NCBI GenBank assembly: GCA_024291935.2 | Contig: CM044311.1 | Span: 16,639,001-16,703,000 of the forward strand | Direction: 5' to 3' | From: Okapia johnstoni | Lineage: Eukaryota > Chordata > Mammalia > Artiodactyla > Giraffidae | DNA length: 64,000 bases | Part shown: one piece after another, positions 31,378 through 43,415 of the stretch | How positions within the stretch are numbered: the stretch's first letter is position 1 | Layout of the letters: every line of letters begins with the position of its first letter | Position numbers and translations under genes: made by a program | The notes under the pieces: generated by a model | Told to the model about the DNA's origin: nothing | Databases searched by the model: none | What the model saw: only the letters and a program-made list of their open reading frames with translations

Positions 31378-32040
31378 AAAGGAACAGTGCAAGAGGGTTC
31401 CCTTTCCTCCACATCCTCTCCATAGTTTATAGTTTATAGATTTATAAATAGTTTATAGATTACAGATTTATACATTATAGTTTATAGATTATTTAATGAT
31501 GGTCATTCTGATCATACCCCATTGTAGTTTTGATTTGCATTTCTCTAATAATAAGCCATGTTGAGTGTCTTTTCATGTGCTTTTTGACCATCTGTATGTC
31601 TTCTTTGGAGAAATGTCTGTTTAGATCTTCCTCCCATTTTTTGATTAAGTCGGTTGTTTTTCTGGTATTGAGCTGTATGAACTCCTTGCATATTTTGGAT
31701 ATAAATTTTTTGTCAGTTGTTTCATTTACAATTATTTTCTCCCATTCTGAGTGTTGTCTTTTAATCTTGCTTATTATTTTCTTTGCTGTACAAAAGCTTT
31801 TAAGTTTAATTAAGCCTCATTTGCTTACTTTTGTTTTTATTTCCATTACTCTAGGAGATGGGTAAAGGAGGATTTTGCTGTGATGTATGTCAAAGAGGGA
31901 GGGAGACTGGTGGGAGTGGGGCTCAGAAGGGAGAGGACACATGTTTTCCTGCCACTGATTCATGTTGATGTATGGCAGAAACCAACACAATACTGTAAAG
32001 CAATTATTCTCTAATAAAACAGAAAAAAACAAAATGATGA
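31378..32040 (+). mobile_element. Ruminant L1 retrocopy with 5' inversion
   Basis: 31500-31894 is ORF2 3' sequence in reverse orientation (cattctgatcataccccatt; gccatgttgagtgtcttttc; cattctgagtgttgtctttt). From about 31895 the 3' UTR runs forward (ggctcagaagggagagg; gctgis-like block ctgattcatgttgatg; caacacaatactgtaaagc) to an ataaaacagaaaaaaac tail. An inverted 5' part joined to a forward 3' end is the signature of twin priming. Confidence 0.82.
31424..31493. repeat. AT-rich tandem repeat (ttatag units)
   Basis: Repeated atagtttatag/attta units within the inverted L1 part, where the canonical L1 text does not have them; a local slippage expansion. Confidence 0.8.
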
Positions 32041-33469
32041 AATTAAAACAATATAATAATAAAATTTTTCTGAGGAGAGCTTGACAGTAGATTTAGGCAG
32101 ACAGAAAAAAATGAATCATCTAATTCGCAGAAAGATCAGTGAGATTCTCCAGTCTCAGGAATAGAAAGAAAAAAAAAAAGAATGAAGAAAAATAGAGTCT
32201 CAGAGACTTGTGAAACACCATCAAGAATATAAAGATATAAAAAGCGGGAGTCCTGAAAAGAGAAGAGAGAGCAAGAGAGAGATGGGCATAAAATATATTT
32301 GAAGAAATGATGATTGAAAGCCTATAACTGGATGAAAAACATGATCTAAACACCCAAGAAGCTCAATGAATTCCAAGTAAGAAAAACTCAAAGAGATTCA
32401 CAGTTAAATCACAATTAAACTGTCAAAAGTCAAAACCAAAGATAGACTCTTGAAAACAACAAAGAGAAATGACTCATGATGTACAAGAGAGTGCATGAGA
32501 TTTTTCACTAATTTTCCAATAGAGATTACGAAAATTAGATGACTCTAAGATGACACAGTATTCAAAGTTCTGAAAGAAAATGACAATCATCAACAAAATA
32601 AAAAGACAGCTTATTACATGGAAGAAAATATTTGCAAATCATTTATCTGATAAGGTTAACATTCAAAACATTTAAAGAACTCATGCAACTCAGTAGCATA
32701 AAAACAAATAATCGTATTAAAAAAAAGTACAGGGTATCTAAATTGACATTTTTTCAAGTAAGTCATTCAGAAGGTCAACAGGTACATGAAAAGGCACTCA
32801 ATATCACTAATCATCAGAAGAATCAAAACTACAATGAGATGTTTCCTCATACCTCTTAGATGGCTCTTATCAAAAAGATAAGAATTAAATGTAGCTAGTG
32901 ATGTGAAGGAAAGGATATCCTTATGCACTGTTAATAGAAATCTTGGTTGATGCAGCCACTAAAGAGAGTAGTATGGAATTTCCTCCCAAAATTAAAAGCA
33001 GATCTACCATATAGATCCAGCAATTCCACTTCTAGGTATTTATCTAAAGGAAATACAAACACTGATGTGAAAGGATATATTCACCCCCATATTGATTGCA
33101 GCATTATTTACAATAGCCAAGATATGGAAACAAACTAAGTGTTCACCAAAGGTGAATGGAAAAGATGTGGTGTACACATATATGAACAACTTAATGTTGT
33201 CCAGCCATAGAAGTCTTGCCATGCATTGTGACAGCATGCAAGAACTTGGAGGACGTTATACTAAGTGAAATAAGTCAGAGAAAGAAAGATACCATATGAT
33301 AACTCTTGTATGTGAAATCTAAAGAACAAAACCAAAAAAAAACCAAAAAGAACTCATAGATACAGAAAATAGATTGGTAGATCCCAGAGGTAGGGGGTGA
33401 AGGTGGGCAAAATGAGTGGAGGTAGTAGATATGGTTGACTTAATGTGTAACAAGATCCTTTTTAAGCAG

Positions 33470-34251
33470 GAATCAGATATGCAGATGACACCACCCTTAT
33501 GGAAGAAAGTGAAGAAGAACTAAAGAGCCTCTTGATGAAAGTGAAAGAGGACAGTGAAAAAGTTGTCTTAAATCTCAACATTCAGAAAACTAAGATCATG
33601 GCATCTGGTCCCATCATTTCATGGCAAATAGATGGGGAAAACATGGAAACAGCAGCTGACTTTATTTTTCTGGGCTCCAAAATCACTGCAGATGGTGATT
33701 GCAGCCATGAAATTAAAAGACGCTTACTCCTTGGAAGGAAAGTTATGACCAACCTAGACAGCATATTAAAAAGCAGAGATATTACTTTGCCAACAAAGGT
33801 CCATCTAGCCAAGGCTATGGTTTTTCCAGTAGTCATGTATGGATGTGAGACTTGGACTATAAAGAAAGCTGAGCGCCGAAGAATTGATGCTTTTGAACTG
33901 TGGTGTTGGAGAAGACTCTTGAGAGTCTCTTGGACTGCAAGGAGATCCAACCAGTCCATCCTAGGGGAGATCAGTCCTGGGTGTTCATTGGAAGGACTGA
34001 TGTTGAAGCTGAAACTTCAATACTTTGGCCACCTGATGTGAAGAGCTGACTCATCTGAAATGACCCTGATGCTGGGAAAGATTGAAGGCAGGAGGAGAAG
34101 GGGATGACAGAGGATGAGATGGTTGGATGGTATCACTGACTCAACGGAGATGGGTTTGGGTGGACTCCGGGAGTTGGTGATGGACAGGGAGGCCTGGTGT
34201 GCTGTGGTTCATGGGGTCCCAAAGAGTCAGACACGACTGAGAGACTGAACT
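33470..34251 (+). mobile_element. BovB LINE, 3' part
   Basis: 5'-truncated within the RT palm (atcagatatgcagatgacac), complete to the gactgagagactgaact tail, inserted at the end of the old L1. Confidence 0.94.
33499..34251 (+). pseudogene. BovB RT C-terminal remnant, long open frame
   Basis: A 180-codon open frame (33499-34041) directly follows the YADDTTLM motif encoded at 33477-33500 and contains [53 protein letters not shown] and [12 protein letters not shown]. It ends at a TGA at 34039 where other copies read CGA, a CpG decay. The same frame continues to about 34250 with another CGA-to-TGA change near 34105. This is the least damaged BovB reading frame here. Confidence 0.9.
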
Positions 34252-34607
34252 AAAATCAATAAAATGAAGGCTCTTTCTCCAAGTCTAGAAATTTTTATCA
34301 ATCTGTTTGCAGGCAGGATAAAAAGAGGACACATACTTTGGATAATTGATAAGTATTTAATAAAGAAACTAATTACCATTTGTGGCAGAATTTAGTGAAG
34401 TTGATGAGGGATGACCCAGTAAACTTGGGCAAGAAAGACAAGGGGCTCCTTACTGCTACTTGGTCTGACAAAGTTAGAGGAAGGAACGGTTACCAGAACC
34501 ATGTGAGAAAGTAACTGTACCAATAGGGCTGTATAACATGAAATGTGGCCTTTAATAAAGTGACACAGTCAACCTACTGCTACCCAACAGGGATAGAAGC
34601 TAATCAG

Positions 34608-34856
34608 CTCAGCTCAGTTGCTTAGTCGTGTCTGACTCTTTGGGATCCCAAGAATTGCAGCACACCAGGCTTCCCTGTCCATCACCAACTCTCGGAGTTT
34701 ACTCAAACTCATGTCCATCACGTTGGTGATGCCATCCAGCCACCTCATCCTCTGTTGTCCCCTTCTCCTCCTGTCTTCAGTATTTCCCAGCATCAGAGTC
34801 TTTTCCAATGAGTCAGTTCTTCACATCAAGTGGCCAAAGTATTGGAGTTTCAACTT
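34608..34856 (-). mobile_element. BovB LINE 3' end, minus strand
   Basis: Minus frame 34614-34808 reads [16 protein letters not shown] and [14 protein letters not shown] C-terminal text. Flanks aagctaatcagct and aaactaatagct suggest a target duplication. Confidence 0.92.
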
Positions 34857-34868
34857 AAACTAATAGCT

Positions 34869-36890
34869 GACAAGTATTCAGTTTTATGGTAGAAATTATC
34901 TTAATGGTTGGAAAAAAAAATCACCCTTTACCTAAAGAAGAGGGTAATAGCTGCTCTAGGTTGTACGTAAAGGCCACACAGCCTGAAAAAAGACTATTGG
35001 GTCTTGCTTCAGCATCTGCTCTCCTACCTCCATGCCAGAGCACACAGCTGTCTTGATACCATGCCCATTGCTACAGATATCACATTAATGATTGAGTTAA
35101 TTGTTGGGCTTATCCTTCTCTCATGCATGAAGCTACATGGGTGGATATTCTGTATTAAAGCCCTTTGACCTTGCAGTTAATTTCCAAGGTGACAGTAGTT
35201 ATGTTGCTAGAGGAAAATAAAAGAATGACAACAAAAGTCAGCAGTGTGGATTAATACAAGAGGAGCCATGATGCCAGGAATGGAGATGCGGATTGATGGG
35301 CTATATAGCATAGGTGGGTTGCCATAGAAATTATGCAAAAATGGAACTTTAGGCATCCAGCACAATTAAGGGTTATTACCAGCCATAACTAGCTAAAGAA
35401 CATGTTTTTAAAAACAGAAAAAGAGGAAAAGGAATTAATAACATGAACTGGGAGGACTGATATGACAAAACATGTTTCTGATAATAGTAATAATGAGGGA
35501 ACATCTTGTGTTCTCTGAGACAAGCATCTAGAATGTTTAAAGACTGGCAGTGATGGGCTTGGTTTAGATGACTAGGTTAACACTAAAACCTTCATTAAAA
35601 TAAAGATTAGCATTCATTCGCAGTCTTCTGATGATATTTTTTGGCACTGTGTCTACATCTCAAAGTCAGAAAAAAAACTCACTTGGAATTCTCATGACTA
35701 ACCTAATTTCACTGACTGGGTCACAAGGGTGCTTTCCAATAATACTGTACAGCAAAATCTTTGGTAAAGAATGGCTCCTAAGGCTTAATATTTTATCCTA
35801 ATTCAAATCATACAGCCCATAATTTCCTGTTATCCAAACAAACCCAGTGGGCAGGCATGAACACAATTTGGCCACAAACACTGGTAATCACTATTTTTTC
35901 CCCAAGCTTTAATAAGACGCCTGTGGCTACAATGCCATTTGCCAATGGACCAAAGCTCTCATATTGACCGCAGGCATGAATTCGATTTATTTTTAAAAAG
36001 GAACTCATCTGGATAAAATCCACTGCCTGTGGTATGAACCTTGACCAAGCCAGCAGAGCCACCATCTCACACCAAAATCCCTGAGTAAAGAAAAAAAAAA
36101 ATTGGACTGAATAATAAAGTGTGGTGTGGGTAAAAAGGAATAAAGTAACTTGCATTTGAATAGTTAAGTTGATGCGCCTATACAATAACAATTCTTTTGT
36201 CTTGAAAAAGTAGAAAGTCAGACCTTCCACTTTGCTTTGTTCCGAAGTCCATCAGCTCAGTCGTACCAACATGCTAGAGATCTTAAACCTACATCTGAGG
36301 AATAGAAGTGATAATTTCAGAGCATCTACCAGATGGTAGACTATTCTAATTTCAACACAACTTACCTCATTGAATCAAATAAAAACAATTTCGTTTTAAG
36401 CAATACATAACTGCTGTCACCTTGCAAATTAATTGCAAGGTCAAAGTGCTTTAATACACAGAATACTTCCCTTATTTCCCATGAAGAATTATGAGTTAAC
36501 CTTCCTTTGAGAACATGTAGAAATCCAGAAAAAGTCTATCCACGGGTTGTAACACAGGAAATAAATAAGATGTTTTCATCCATTAAATAACAGACAGCAC
36601 AAGATTGTGATCTATAAGAAGGGAAAGAAATTCTGCCCTGGATTGCACCAGTTTCTCACTGAAAGCAGCTGCCAGCCTGCTACACAGTCAGGGTAAATCC
36701 AAAAGAGAACAGCATGATTTGCAACATGTAAATATCAGATATCAAGGTCTAGAAAGGCCAAGGCAGCCAAAATCAGCAGAACAGACTAACAGAGGGAAGT
36801 GGCTTCCAAAAGAAACAATTGTGTATGTCTTCAGAGAGATACCCTGGAGTCCTTAGATAAGTACTGATGTATGCTTTCATGATATAAAAC
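34869..36890. other. 2 kb unique sequence, candidate conserved non-coding DNA
   Basis: No transposon is recognised. Sequence complexity is high at about 35780-36080 and 36370-36450. A 140-codon minus-strand open frame (35808-36230) has no family resemblance and includes a low-complexity FFFFF run; I do not call it a gene. Confidence 0.45.
36419..36441. repeat. Perfect short palindrome
   Basis: Arms accttgcaa and ttgcaaggt are separated by 5 bases (attaa). The right arm runs into caaggtcaaagtgc, which resembles a nuclear-receptor half-site with an imperfect second half. Regulatory meaning is inference only. Confidence 0.7.
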
Positions 36891-39165
36891 TATGTGAGAA
36901 GGAAAAAAAAAAAAGTACCACTACAAGCTATAGGTCAAAAGAATTCCTGGAGACCATATGGACCTGTGAAGAGCTTACATTTATTTACTCCAGTCAGGGG
37001 AAAGACATGCAATACACGGAGTATCAGGTGGAGTTGCCAGAAGAATCACGTTAGTAGTGGGCTAATTTACCTCTGGAGTCAAGGCTGCTCTGAACTCACC
37101 ATAACCAAGCTTACATGTAAGCCACACAATCATTCAACTCACCCTATGTACACTGGTTGCATACCAGAACAAAATCTATCTCTCTTTGAAGAAGTAGGAG
37201 TAACTCTTTCACTCAATAGCATAAAAATTCAAAACATCCAGTGTACATTAAAAATTATGAGAAATGTAAAGAAGCTGGACAATTTGACCCATAACAAGAA
37301 GAAAAAACAGCTGATAAAAACCAGACTAAGAGAACATAGACATAACTGTGTTAGCAAGAAAACAGAAATAGAAATTACTATCTTGTCTGATAGTATGTGC
37401 TCTATAAAGTACTCAAGTTATAAAGGAAAGCATAAATACGATGAAGAGGAAACTAAAAGATATAAAACTGATTCAACTGGCACACTTTGAGACAAAATGT
37501 ATAATATCTGAAAATTAAAGACAATAATAATTAAGCAGATGAGATACGGTAGAAAAAAAATTAATGAGCTTGAACAGATAACATTAATAACCACCAAAAT
37601 GTAGCACAGAAAAAACTTAGAAAATCAGTGACCTTACAATATCAAGCAGGTTAACAATGTTTGTAATTGGAATCCCAGAAAATGGGAGGGTAGGCTAACA
37701 GTGTTTGTTCAACTCCTAATTATGAGATAATTGTCAAATATGATAAAACTATAAACAAGAAATAAAAGAAGCAGAGTTTCCTCAAAGCAGAATAAATATA
37801 GTAAGCAAATTGAAGAAACATAATTATAGATAGAGAACAGAAATAGACAAAGAACAGACACATATATTTTGACAAAGGATCTAATATAATAAATATTTCT
37901 CAGTGTAAACATTCATGTCTTTAGACAATGGAGCAACATTTCAGTATTCAAAGTACAATAAGAAAACAAGTTAATCTATAAAGTTATTCAAATAAAAATT
38001 TTAAAAATCAAATAAAAAAAATTAAATAAAGCCATTTGCAACAATGCAAAGCTGATAGATTTCACCATGAGCAGACATGTATTACAAGAAATGATAAACA
38101 AAAAGAAAGTAACATGAGATTGAAAGTATAGACATTTATAAAGCAATAATGAATGTTGGAAATTAAAAATACAACATACATTTTCATTTTTAAACAATGC
38201 TAAAACATAATAGACTATTAAAACATAAATAGTAGTATATACATGATATATATTATTTATATATATTTATAATACACAAAAGGGAACAATATATGACAAG
38301 ATAAAGAATGGTAATGAGGGTTGTAGAGAAAAAAATGAAGACTAGAGCTATAACATTTTGAAACTATATTTGAAATACTGTAAAAATTATTAGAAGGTTG
38401 ACTGTAGTGAATAAAAATATGTATACAGATACATAAGACACAAAAGACATAATTCATGACAGAAAAAGTTGACAAGCTAGACTTCATTAAAATCAAAAAC
38501 TTCTGCTCTATGAAGGACAGTATCAAGAGAATTAGGGCTTCATCATCTTCAGATGATAAAGAATTTGCCCATAATGCAGGAGACCTGGGTTCAATCCCTG
38601 GGTCAGGAAGATCCCCTGGAGGAAGTCCTGGTAACCCATTCCAGTATTCTAAGAGAATTCCATGAACAGAAGAGTTTCTGGAGAATTCCATGGACAGAAG
38701 AACCTGGTGGGCTACAGTCCATGGGGTGGCAAAGAGTTGGACATGACTGAGCACAATACAACATATGACTTTATGGAAAAGGCAAAACTGTGAAGACAGT
38801 AAACACAATAGTGGTTGCCAGTTGTTGGTGGGGAGAGAGAGGGATAAATATTTGGCTAACAGAGTATTTTTAGGACATGAAAATGTTATGTGATACTAGA
38901 GTGATGGATGTGTGTCATTTCATGATTTTCCAAACCCACAGGCTGTATAACACTGAGAAAGATCCTAAGGTAAGCTATGGACTTTGGATGATAGTGAAGG
39001 GTTAATGTAGGACCATTAGTTTAAACAAAGGTACCACCATGGCATGGAATGTTGATAATGAGGGAAGCTATGCATGCTTGGGGGCAGGGGTATGTGGGAA
39101 ATCTGTGTACCTTCCTCTCTATTTTGTTTTAAACCTGCATTTGGCATATAGGCAAGAGTGATGGA
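36891..39165 (+). mobile_element. Old L1/HAL1 element, interrupted by Bov-tA
   Basis: ORF1-like text at about 37200-38110 (caatttgacccataacaaga; ctataaacaagaaataaaag; ccatgagcagacatgtatta) is followed by an ORF2 piece (38460-38533: gacttcattaaaatcaaaaa). A 3' UTR follows the SINE (38760-39165: tagtggttgccagttgttgg; ttccaaacccacaggctgta; tggactttggatgatagtg; ggaaatctgtgtaccttcc), matching L1ME-type 3' ends. The 198-codon frame 36894-37490 overlaps its left part and shows no recognisable domain. Confidence 0.7.
38534..38753 (+). mobile_element. Bov-tA SINE with internal 28-bp duplication
   Basis: Normal head and tail, but the gagaattccatg...acagaag block occurs twice, at 38653-38672 and 38681-38700, a 28-bp offset. 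Confidence 0.92.
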
Positions 39166-39632
39166 AACATAGTGATCAAAATATGTAAAGGGTCCACATT
39201 CCTTCAATGTAAGTAAAAGTATAAATTATATCATGCAAATAGAGACCTCGTTGAAAGAGTGGGCTTCCTTGGCCTTCATAACTGCACTAAGATTGGTACC
39301 CTTCTTATGAAAAAAAGAGTCCCTCCTCACCCTCGTTGCAAAATTTCCATTGCTGTTGTGGGATAAAGGCTTTTGGATAGGTAATTTATTCACAAATTAA
39401 TCTCAGAAAGCGTTAGTTAGGGTGGAAAAAGTGAGACAGGAAATGGAAAAAAGCCAGTATGAATGAGTGGTTATTCCTCTGTGATCAGTCTTATTAGGGA
39501 CATCTAGAACATGTTTTCAAATTATTTCATAAGGAGACAGGAAGACTGGAGCATTTCCAAACCTACTCTCACCTTACATTGGTTGAGGGATTCTAGGAGG
39601 TATTAACACTCCATTCCTAACTCCCTCTTTGC
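39166..39632. other. Intergenic sequence, nothing recognised
   Basis: No gene or repeat that I can support. Confidence 0.45.
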
Positions 39633-39850
39633 TTCTGTTCAGTCGCCCATTCATGTCTGACTCTTTGCAACCCCGTGGACTGTAGCCCAACAGGCTCCTT
39701 TGTCTATGGGGATTCTCCAGGCAAGAGTACTGGAGCAGGTTGCCATTTCCTACTCCAGGGGATCTTCTGGATCCAAGGTTCAAAACTGCGACTCTTGCAT
39801 CTCCTGCACAGGCAGGCAGGTTATTTACCGCTATGCCACCTGGGAAGCCC
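39633..39850 (-). mobile_element. Bov-tA SINE
   Basis: Reverse copy from ttctgttcagtcgcccattc to tatgccacctgggaagccc. Confidence 0.93.
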
Positions 39851-40090
39851 TGCTTGAAGCTGAGCAGCACTGATAAGCTAGAAGGAACTCACAAGCCTGG
39901 AATCAAAAAAAAAAAAAGAAAAGAAAAAACACATGGGCATGAAATGGGAAGCTGTGAGTAAGCTGGAAACAGATGAAATTCAGGTAAAAGCAGTGGGCTT
40001 AGGAGATAGGATGCAAGGATCAACAGTGTCTGTTGGACTCAGGTTTGTCTGGTTTTTTTTTTTTAATTTTTCAAATATTTACACTCTGTT

Positions 40091-40300
40091 TGAAAGTGTT
40101 AGTCTCTCAGTCACGTCTGACTTTTTGCAAACCCATGGACTGTAGCCCGCCAGGCTCCTCTGTTCATGTCATTCTCCAGGCAAGAATACTGTTGTGGGTT
40201 GCCAATCTCTTCTCCAGGGGATCTTCCTGACCCATGAATCAAACATGGGTCTCCCACATTGCAGGCAGATTCTTTACCAGCTGAGCTACCAGGGAGGCCC
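40091..40300 (-). mobile_element. Bov-tA SINE
   Basis: Reverse copy from tgaaagtgttagtctctcag to gagctaccagggaggcc. Complete. Confidence 0.93.
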
Positions 40301-40659
40301 ATACAGAAATATATATTCACTGTAAATCACATTGTTAGAATAGACTACTTTTGTGGGCTACAGTTTCAGGTATTCAAAAACTTTTATCAGGTAGAATATT
40401 CCTAGGGCTCACAGGTTTTCCCCCAAGAGTTGATGAAGAGACAGTCCTGAAGACCTTTAGAATGTGCAGAGTGTGGACAACCTAGGTATACTGCATTGAC
40501 CCTTTAGTGCATACCTTCCAAGACACTTATGATCTTTTCACACCATTGATAACTTGCTAACCAAGATTGTAAGTTAACTAGCAACAACTGTGAACTCCAA
40601 ATTTGAGTCAAATACCAGTTTTCCTGATGTATCTTTCCTTTGCAGCTTTTTTAAAAACA

Positions 40660-40836
40660 TTTTGTTTGAGGCAGACCATTTTTAGTCTTTATTGGATTTG
40701 TTACAATATTGCTTCTGTTTTATGTTTGGGTTTTTGGCCGCAAGTCATGTGGGATCTCAGCTCCCAGACCAGGGATGGAACTCACACTCCAGTCTTTGGA
40801 AGATGAATTATTAACCACTGGACCAGAGAAGTACCT
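40660..40836 (-). mobile_element. CHR-type SINE
   Basis: Plus strand tttattggatttgttacaat, tttttggccgcaagtcatg, accagggatggaactc and ttaaccactggacc are the reverse complement of a CHR tRNA-Glu-derived SINE. Confidence 0.8.
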
Positions 40837-40856
40837 CATTTGTAACTTGCAACTTA

Positions 40857-41006
40857 AATGTGGTCTGTGAACCAACAGTAGTGGCTTTGAAGAGGAGCTT
40901 GTTAGAAAAGCAGAATCTCAGGCCATCTTACAGAACTTAACCAAAGCAGAATCTGCTTTTGAGCAAGATCTCCAGGTTAATACACCTAAGTTAAGATTTG
41001 CGAAAC
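40857..41006. mobile_element. MER5A-like hAT element
   Basis: tggtctgtgaaccaacag, ggagcttgttagaaaagcag and gatctccaggttaa follow the MER5A consensus (reverse sense). Degraded ends. Confidence 0.65.
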
Positions 41007-41591
41007 AAACTCCTAGCAGGCCTATTTGTTAAGCTACTGTGAATTATATCGCAGTACCTTTTTGATAATGTTATCTTCAGCAAATTCACATTATCTCATC
41101 TAAAATGTATATTATACACACACTCAGACTCACAGGTACATACACACACACATATATTACATATATGTGTAACATATATGTATATGAATCTTGCAGAGAC
41201 ACGTCAAAGATTGATTTTAATATATATAAAGGATCTAGCACAATGATTGATTCTTTAGTGGTAGATATGACAATCATAATCATGATGGTACCCATGAATA
41301 CAGACAGTGGAAGGAGGATGTAGGAATACACATAAATTATTGCTGTGAAAGAGGTACGTAGAGAACAGAGACAGAAAAATGTAAGAGAGATCAAGTGTAG
41401 AGTTTTAAGAAGGAAGAGTAGTTGTGTCATGAACCACTTCAAAATAGGAAAAAAAAAATGCCAATGGATTTTTAAAAGACACTGGAGCTAGTTTTAAAGA
41501 CTTAGTTCAATATATAACTTTCAACATAGTAGAGTCTTCTCTAGAAAAATTTTCCCCTCTTTTTTAAACATTTTTTTTTACTTCAATTGAA
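41007..41591. other. Intergenic, CA/TA-rich in part
   Basis: A compound CA/TA-rich run spans about 41115-41183. Nothing else is recognised. Confidence 0.5.
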
Positions 41592-42200
41592 AGATACATG
41601 TGTACCCCAATGTTCATCACAGCACTGTTTACGTTAGGTCATGGAAGCAACCTAGATGTCCATCAGCAGACAAATGGATAAGAAAGCTGTGGTACATACA
41701 CAATGGAATATTACTCAGCTATTAAAAAGAATGCATTTGAATCAGTTCTAATGAGGTGGATGAAACTGGAGCCTATTATACAGAGTGAAGTAAGTCAGAA
41801 AGAAAAACACCAATACAGTATATTAGTGCATATATATGAAATTTAAAAAGATGGTAATGATGACCCTATATGTGAGATAGCAAAAGAGACACAGATATAA
41901 AGGACAGACTTTCGGACTCTGTAGGAGAAGGCAAGGGTGGGGTGATTTGAGAGAATAACATTGAAACATGTATATTGCCATATGTGAAACAGATCACCAG
42001 TCCAAGTTCCATGCATGAGACAGGGCACTCAAAGCAGGTGCACTGGGACAACCCTGAGGGATGGGACGGGGAGAGGGGTGGGAGGGGAGTTCAGGATGGG
42101 GGACACCTGTATGCCCATGGCTGATTCATTTCAATGTATGGCAAAACCCACTACAATATTGTAAACTAATTAGCCTCCAATTAAAATAAATAAATTTTTT
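41592..42200 (+). mobile_element. Ruminant L1, ORF2 C-terminus and 3' UTR
   Basis: ORF2 3' text (caatggaatattactcagct; gtgaagtaagtcagaaag) leads into the full ruminant 3' UTR (aaacagatcaccagtccaag; gggaggggagttcaggatgg; gcccatggctgattcatttc; aactaattagcctccaatta) and an A-rich tail. 5'-truncated to about 610 bp. ORF2 frame is broken by several stops. Confidence 0.92.
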
Positions 42201-42359
42201 AAAAAAAGCATAAAAAATGAGAAAACAAACAAAAGAAAGAAGATTATGTAATAGAAAAAGATGAAAACATAATAGGTCTCCTATTTCATTGATCCTAGGA
42301 TGCACATTTTCTATATTTTAATACCTCTAAAGTCAGAGAATTTACTTTTTCAAATCTTA

Positions 42360-42522
42360 GTTGTGGGACATGGGATCTTTGTTATATCACATATGAACTT
42401 TTGTTGCAGCACACAGACTTTCTAGCTGTGGCAAGCAGTCTTAGTACCCCAACCAGGGATCAAACACATGTTCCCACATTACAAGGCAGACTCTTAACCA
42501 CTGGACCACCAGGGAAGTCCCC
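42360..42522 (-). mobile_element. CHR-type SINE
   Basis: Plus strand accccaaccagggatcaaac, ttaaccactggaccacc and agggaagtccc are the reverse complement of the CHR head. The tail region is diverged. Confidence 0.8.
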
Positions 42523-43415
42523 CAAACGAGCTCCTTTTCATCCTCAAATGAGTCATGTCATGAACCACCTGGAATCTGCATCACTTTTCTTGTTCTGATC
42601 AAGCAGAGATGTGGATGTATTGACATAATGTTTTTTGTTTGATCTTAGCATTGCTTCCTTTAGACATATATAAGTGAATATTAGTTACCAGGTAGAATTG
42701 CAAGAGTCTTTCCTCATTTCTTTGAATTCAAAGTCTACTTTTTATATAAAAATAATAAATTCTTATTGAAAATGTGCTTGAAATACATGTAAAATAATAT
42801 ACTCTAACACATAGACCTAAAGTGCTTTCATCAATATGTTAACAAAGAACTGAATTAATAGAGAAAATCCTTTTGAATGCCCATGTTTATCACATTGTAA
42901 CTTCTGATAACTGTCCTTTTCATTTTTACTTAGTTTATAAACAATGTCTATATGTTTTGCCAAAGTGTAATTTTAAATATTAAAGCATGATTCACATTTA
43001 CATGTAGAAGGCACATGTGTCAAAATGTCTTCAACTGATCAATAACAGAACCAACATGTTGATAATGGTGGGATAAAGAGATTTGGAAGAATGGGTATTA
43101 ATAGGCATTTTGAGAAAGGACTATTAGAATAAGACTACAATGGTAGATATGAACTGGTTAATGTCTTAAAGTACAAAATACATAGTCTTTAGGAACATAT
43201 ACTCTCCTGGGAAGAAGTCTCTCAGTTCATAGGCAATTTCACAGTGTCTGATCTCTGACCAAAGAATAAATCATAAGGTCAAAAGCAGATAACATTTCCT
43301 AGGAAATTAAATAATCCTGTTAAGCGATGCACTAGTATGATATCAAAAGGCCATGTTACTCAATCTTGGTCTAATTTTCAAGCTCTAAATAATTTTTTGT
43401 TATATACAGTTGAAT
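42523..43415. other. Intergenic sequence, nothing recognised
   Basis: No gene or repeat that I can support. Confidence 0.45.

Larger units (their letters stand above)
31180..33469 (+). mobile_element. Old L1M (ORF1 plus ORF2 3' part), with nested L1
   Basis: ORF1-type text (31180-31377 and 32046-32585: aagaatgaagaaaaatagag, cacccaagaagctcaatgaa, aaactgtcaaaagtcaaaac) is followed directly at about 32590 by ORF2 3' text (gaaaatatttgcaaatcatt; gcaattccacttctaggtat; ccaagatatggaaacaaac; ataagtcagagaaagaaaga). Roughly 3 kb of ORF2 is therefore missing. A younger L1 sits at 31378-32040 inside ORF1. Confidence 0.8.

Noticed and set aside
35808..36230. 140-codon minus-strand frame as a gene
   Set aside because: It is rich in F/L with homopolymer-derived residues and has no domain. 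The underlying DNA is better explained as non-coding.
38257..38808. 183-codon minus-strand frame as a gene
   Set aside because: It runs through a Bov-tA and old L1 sequence in reverse.
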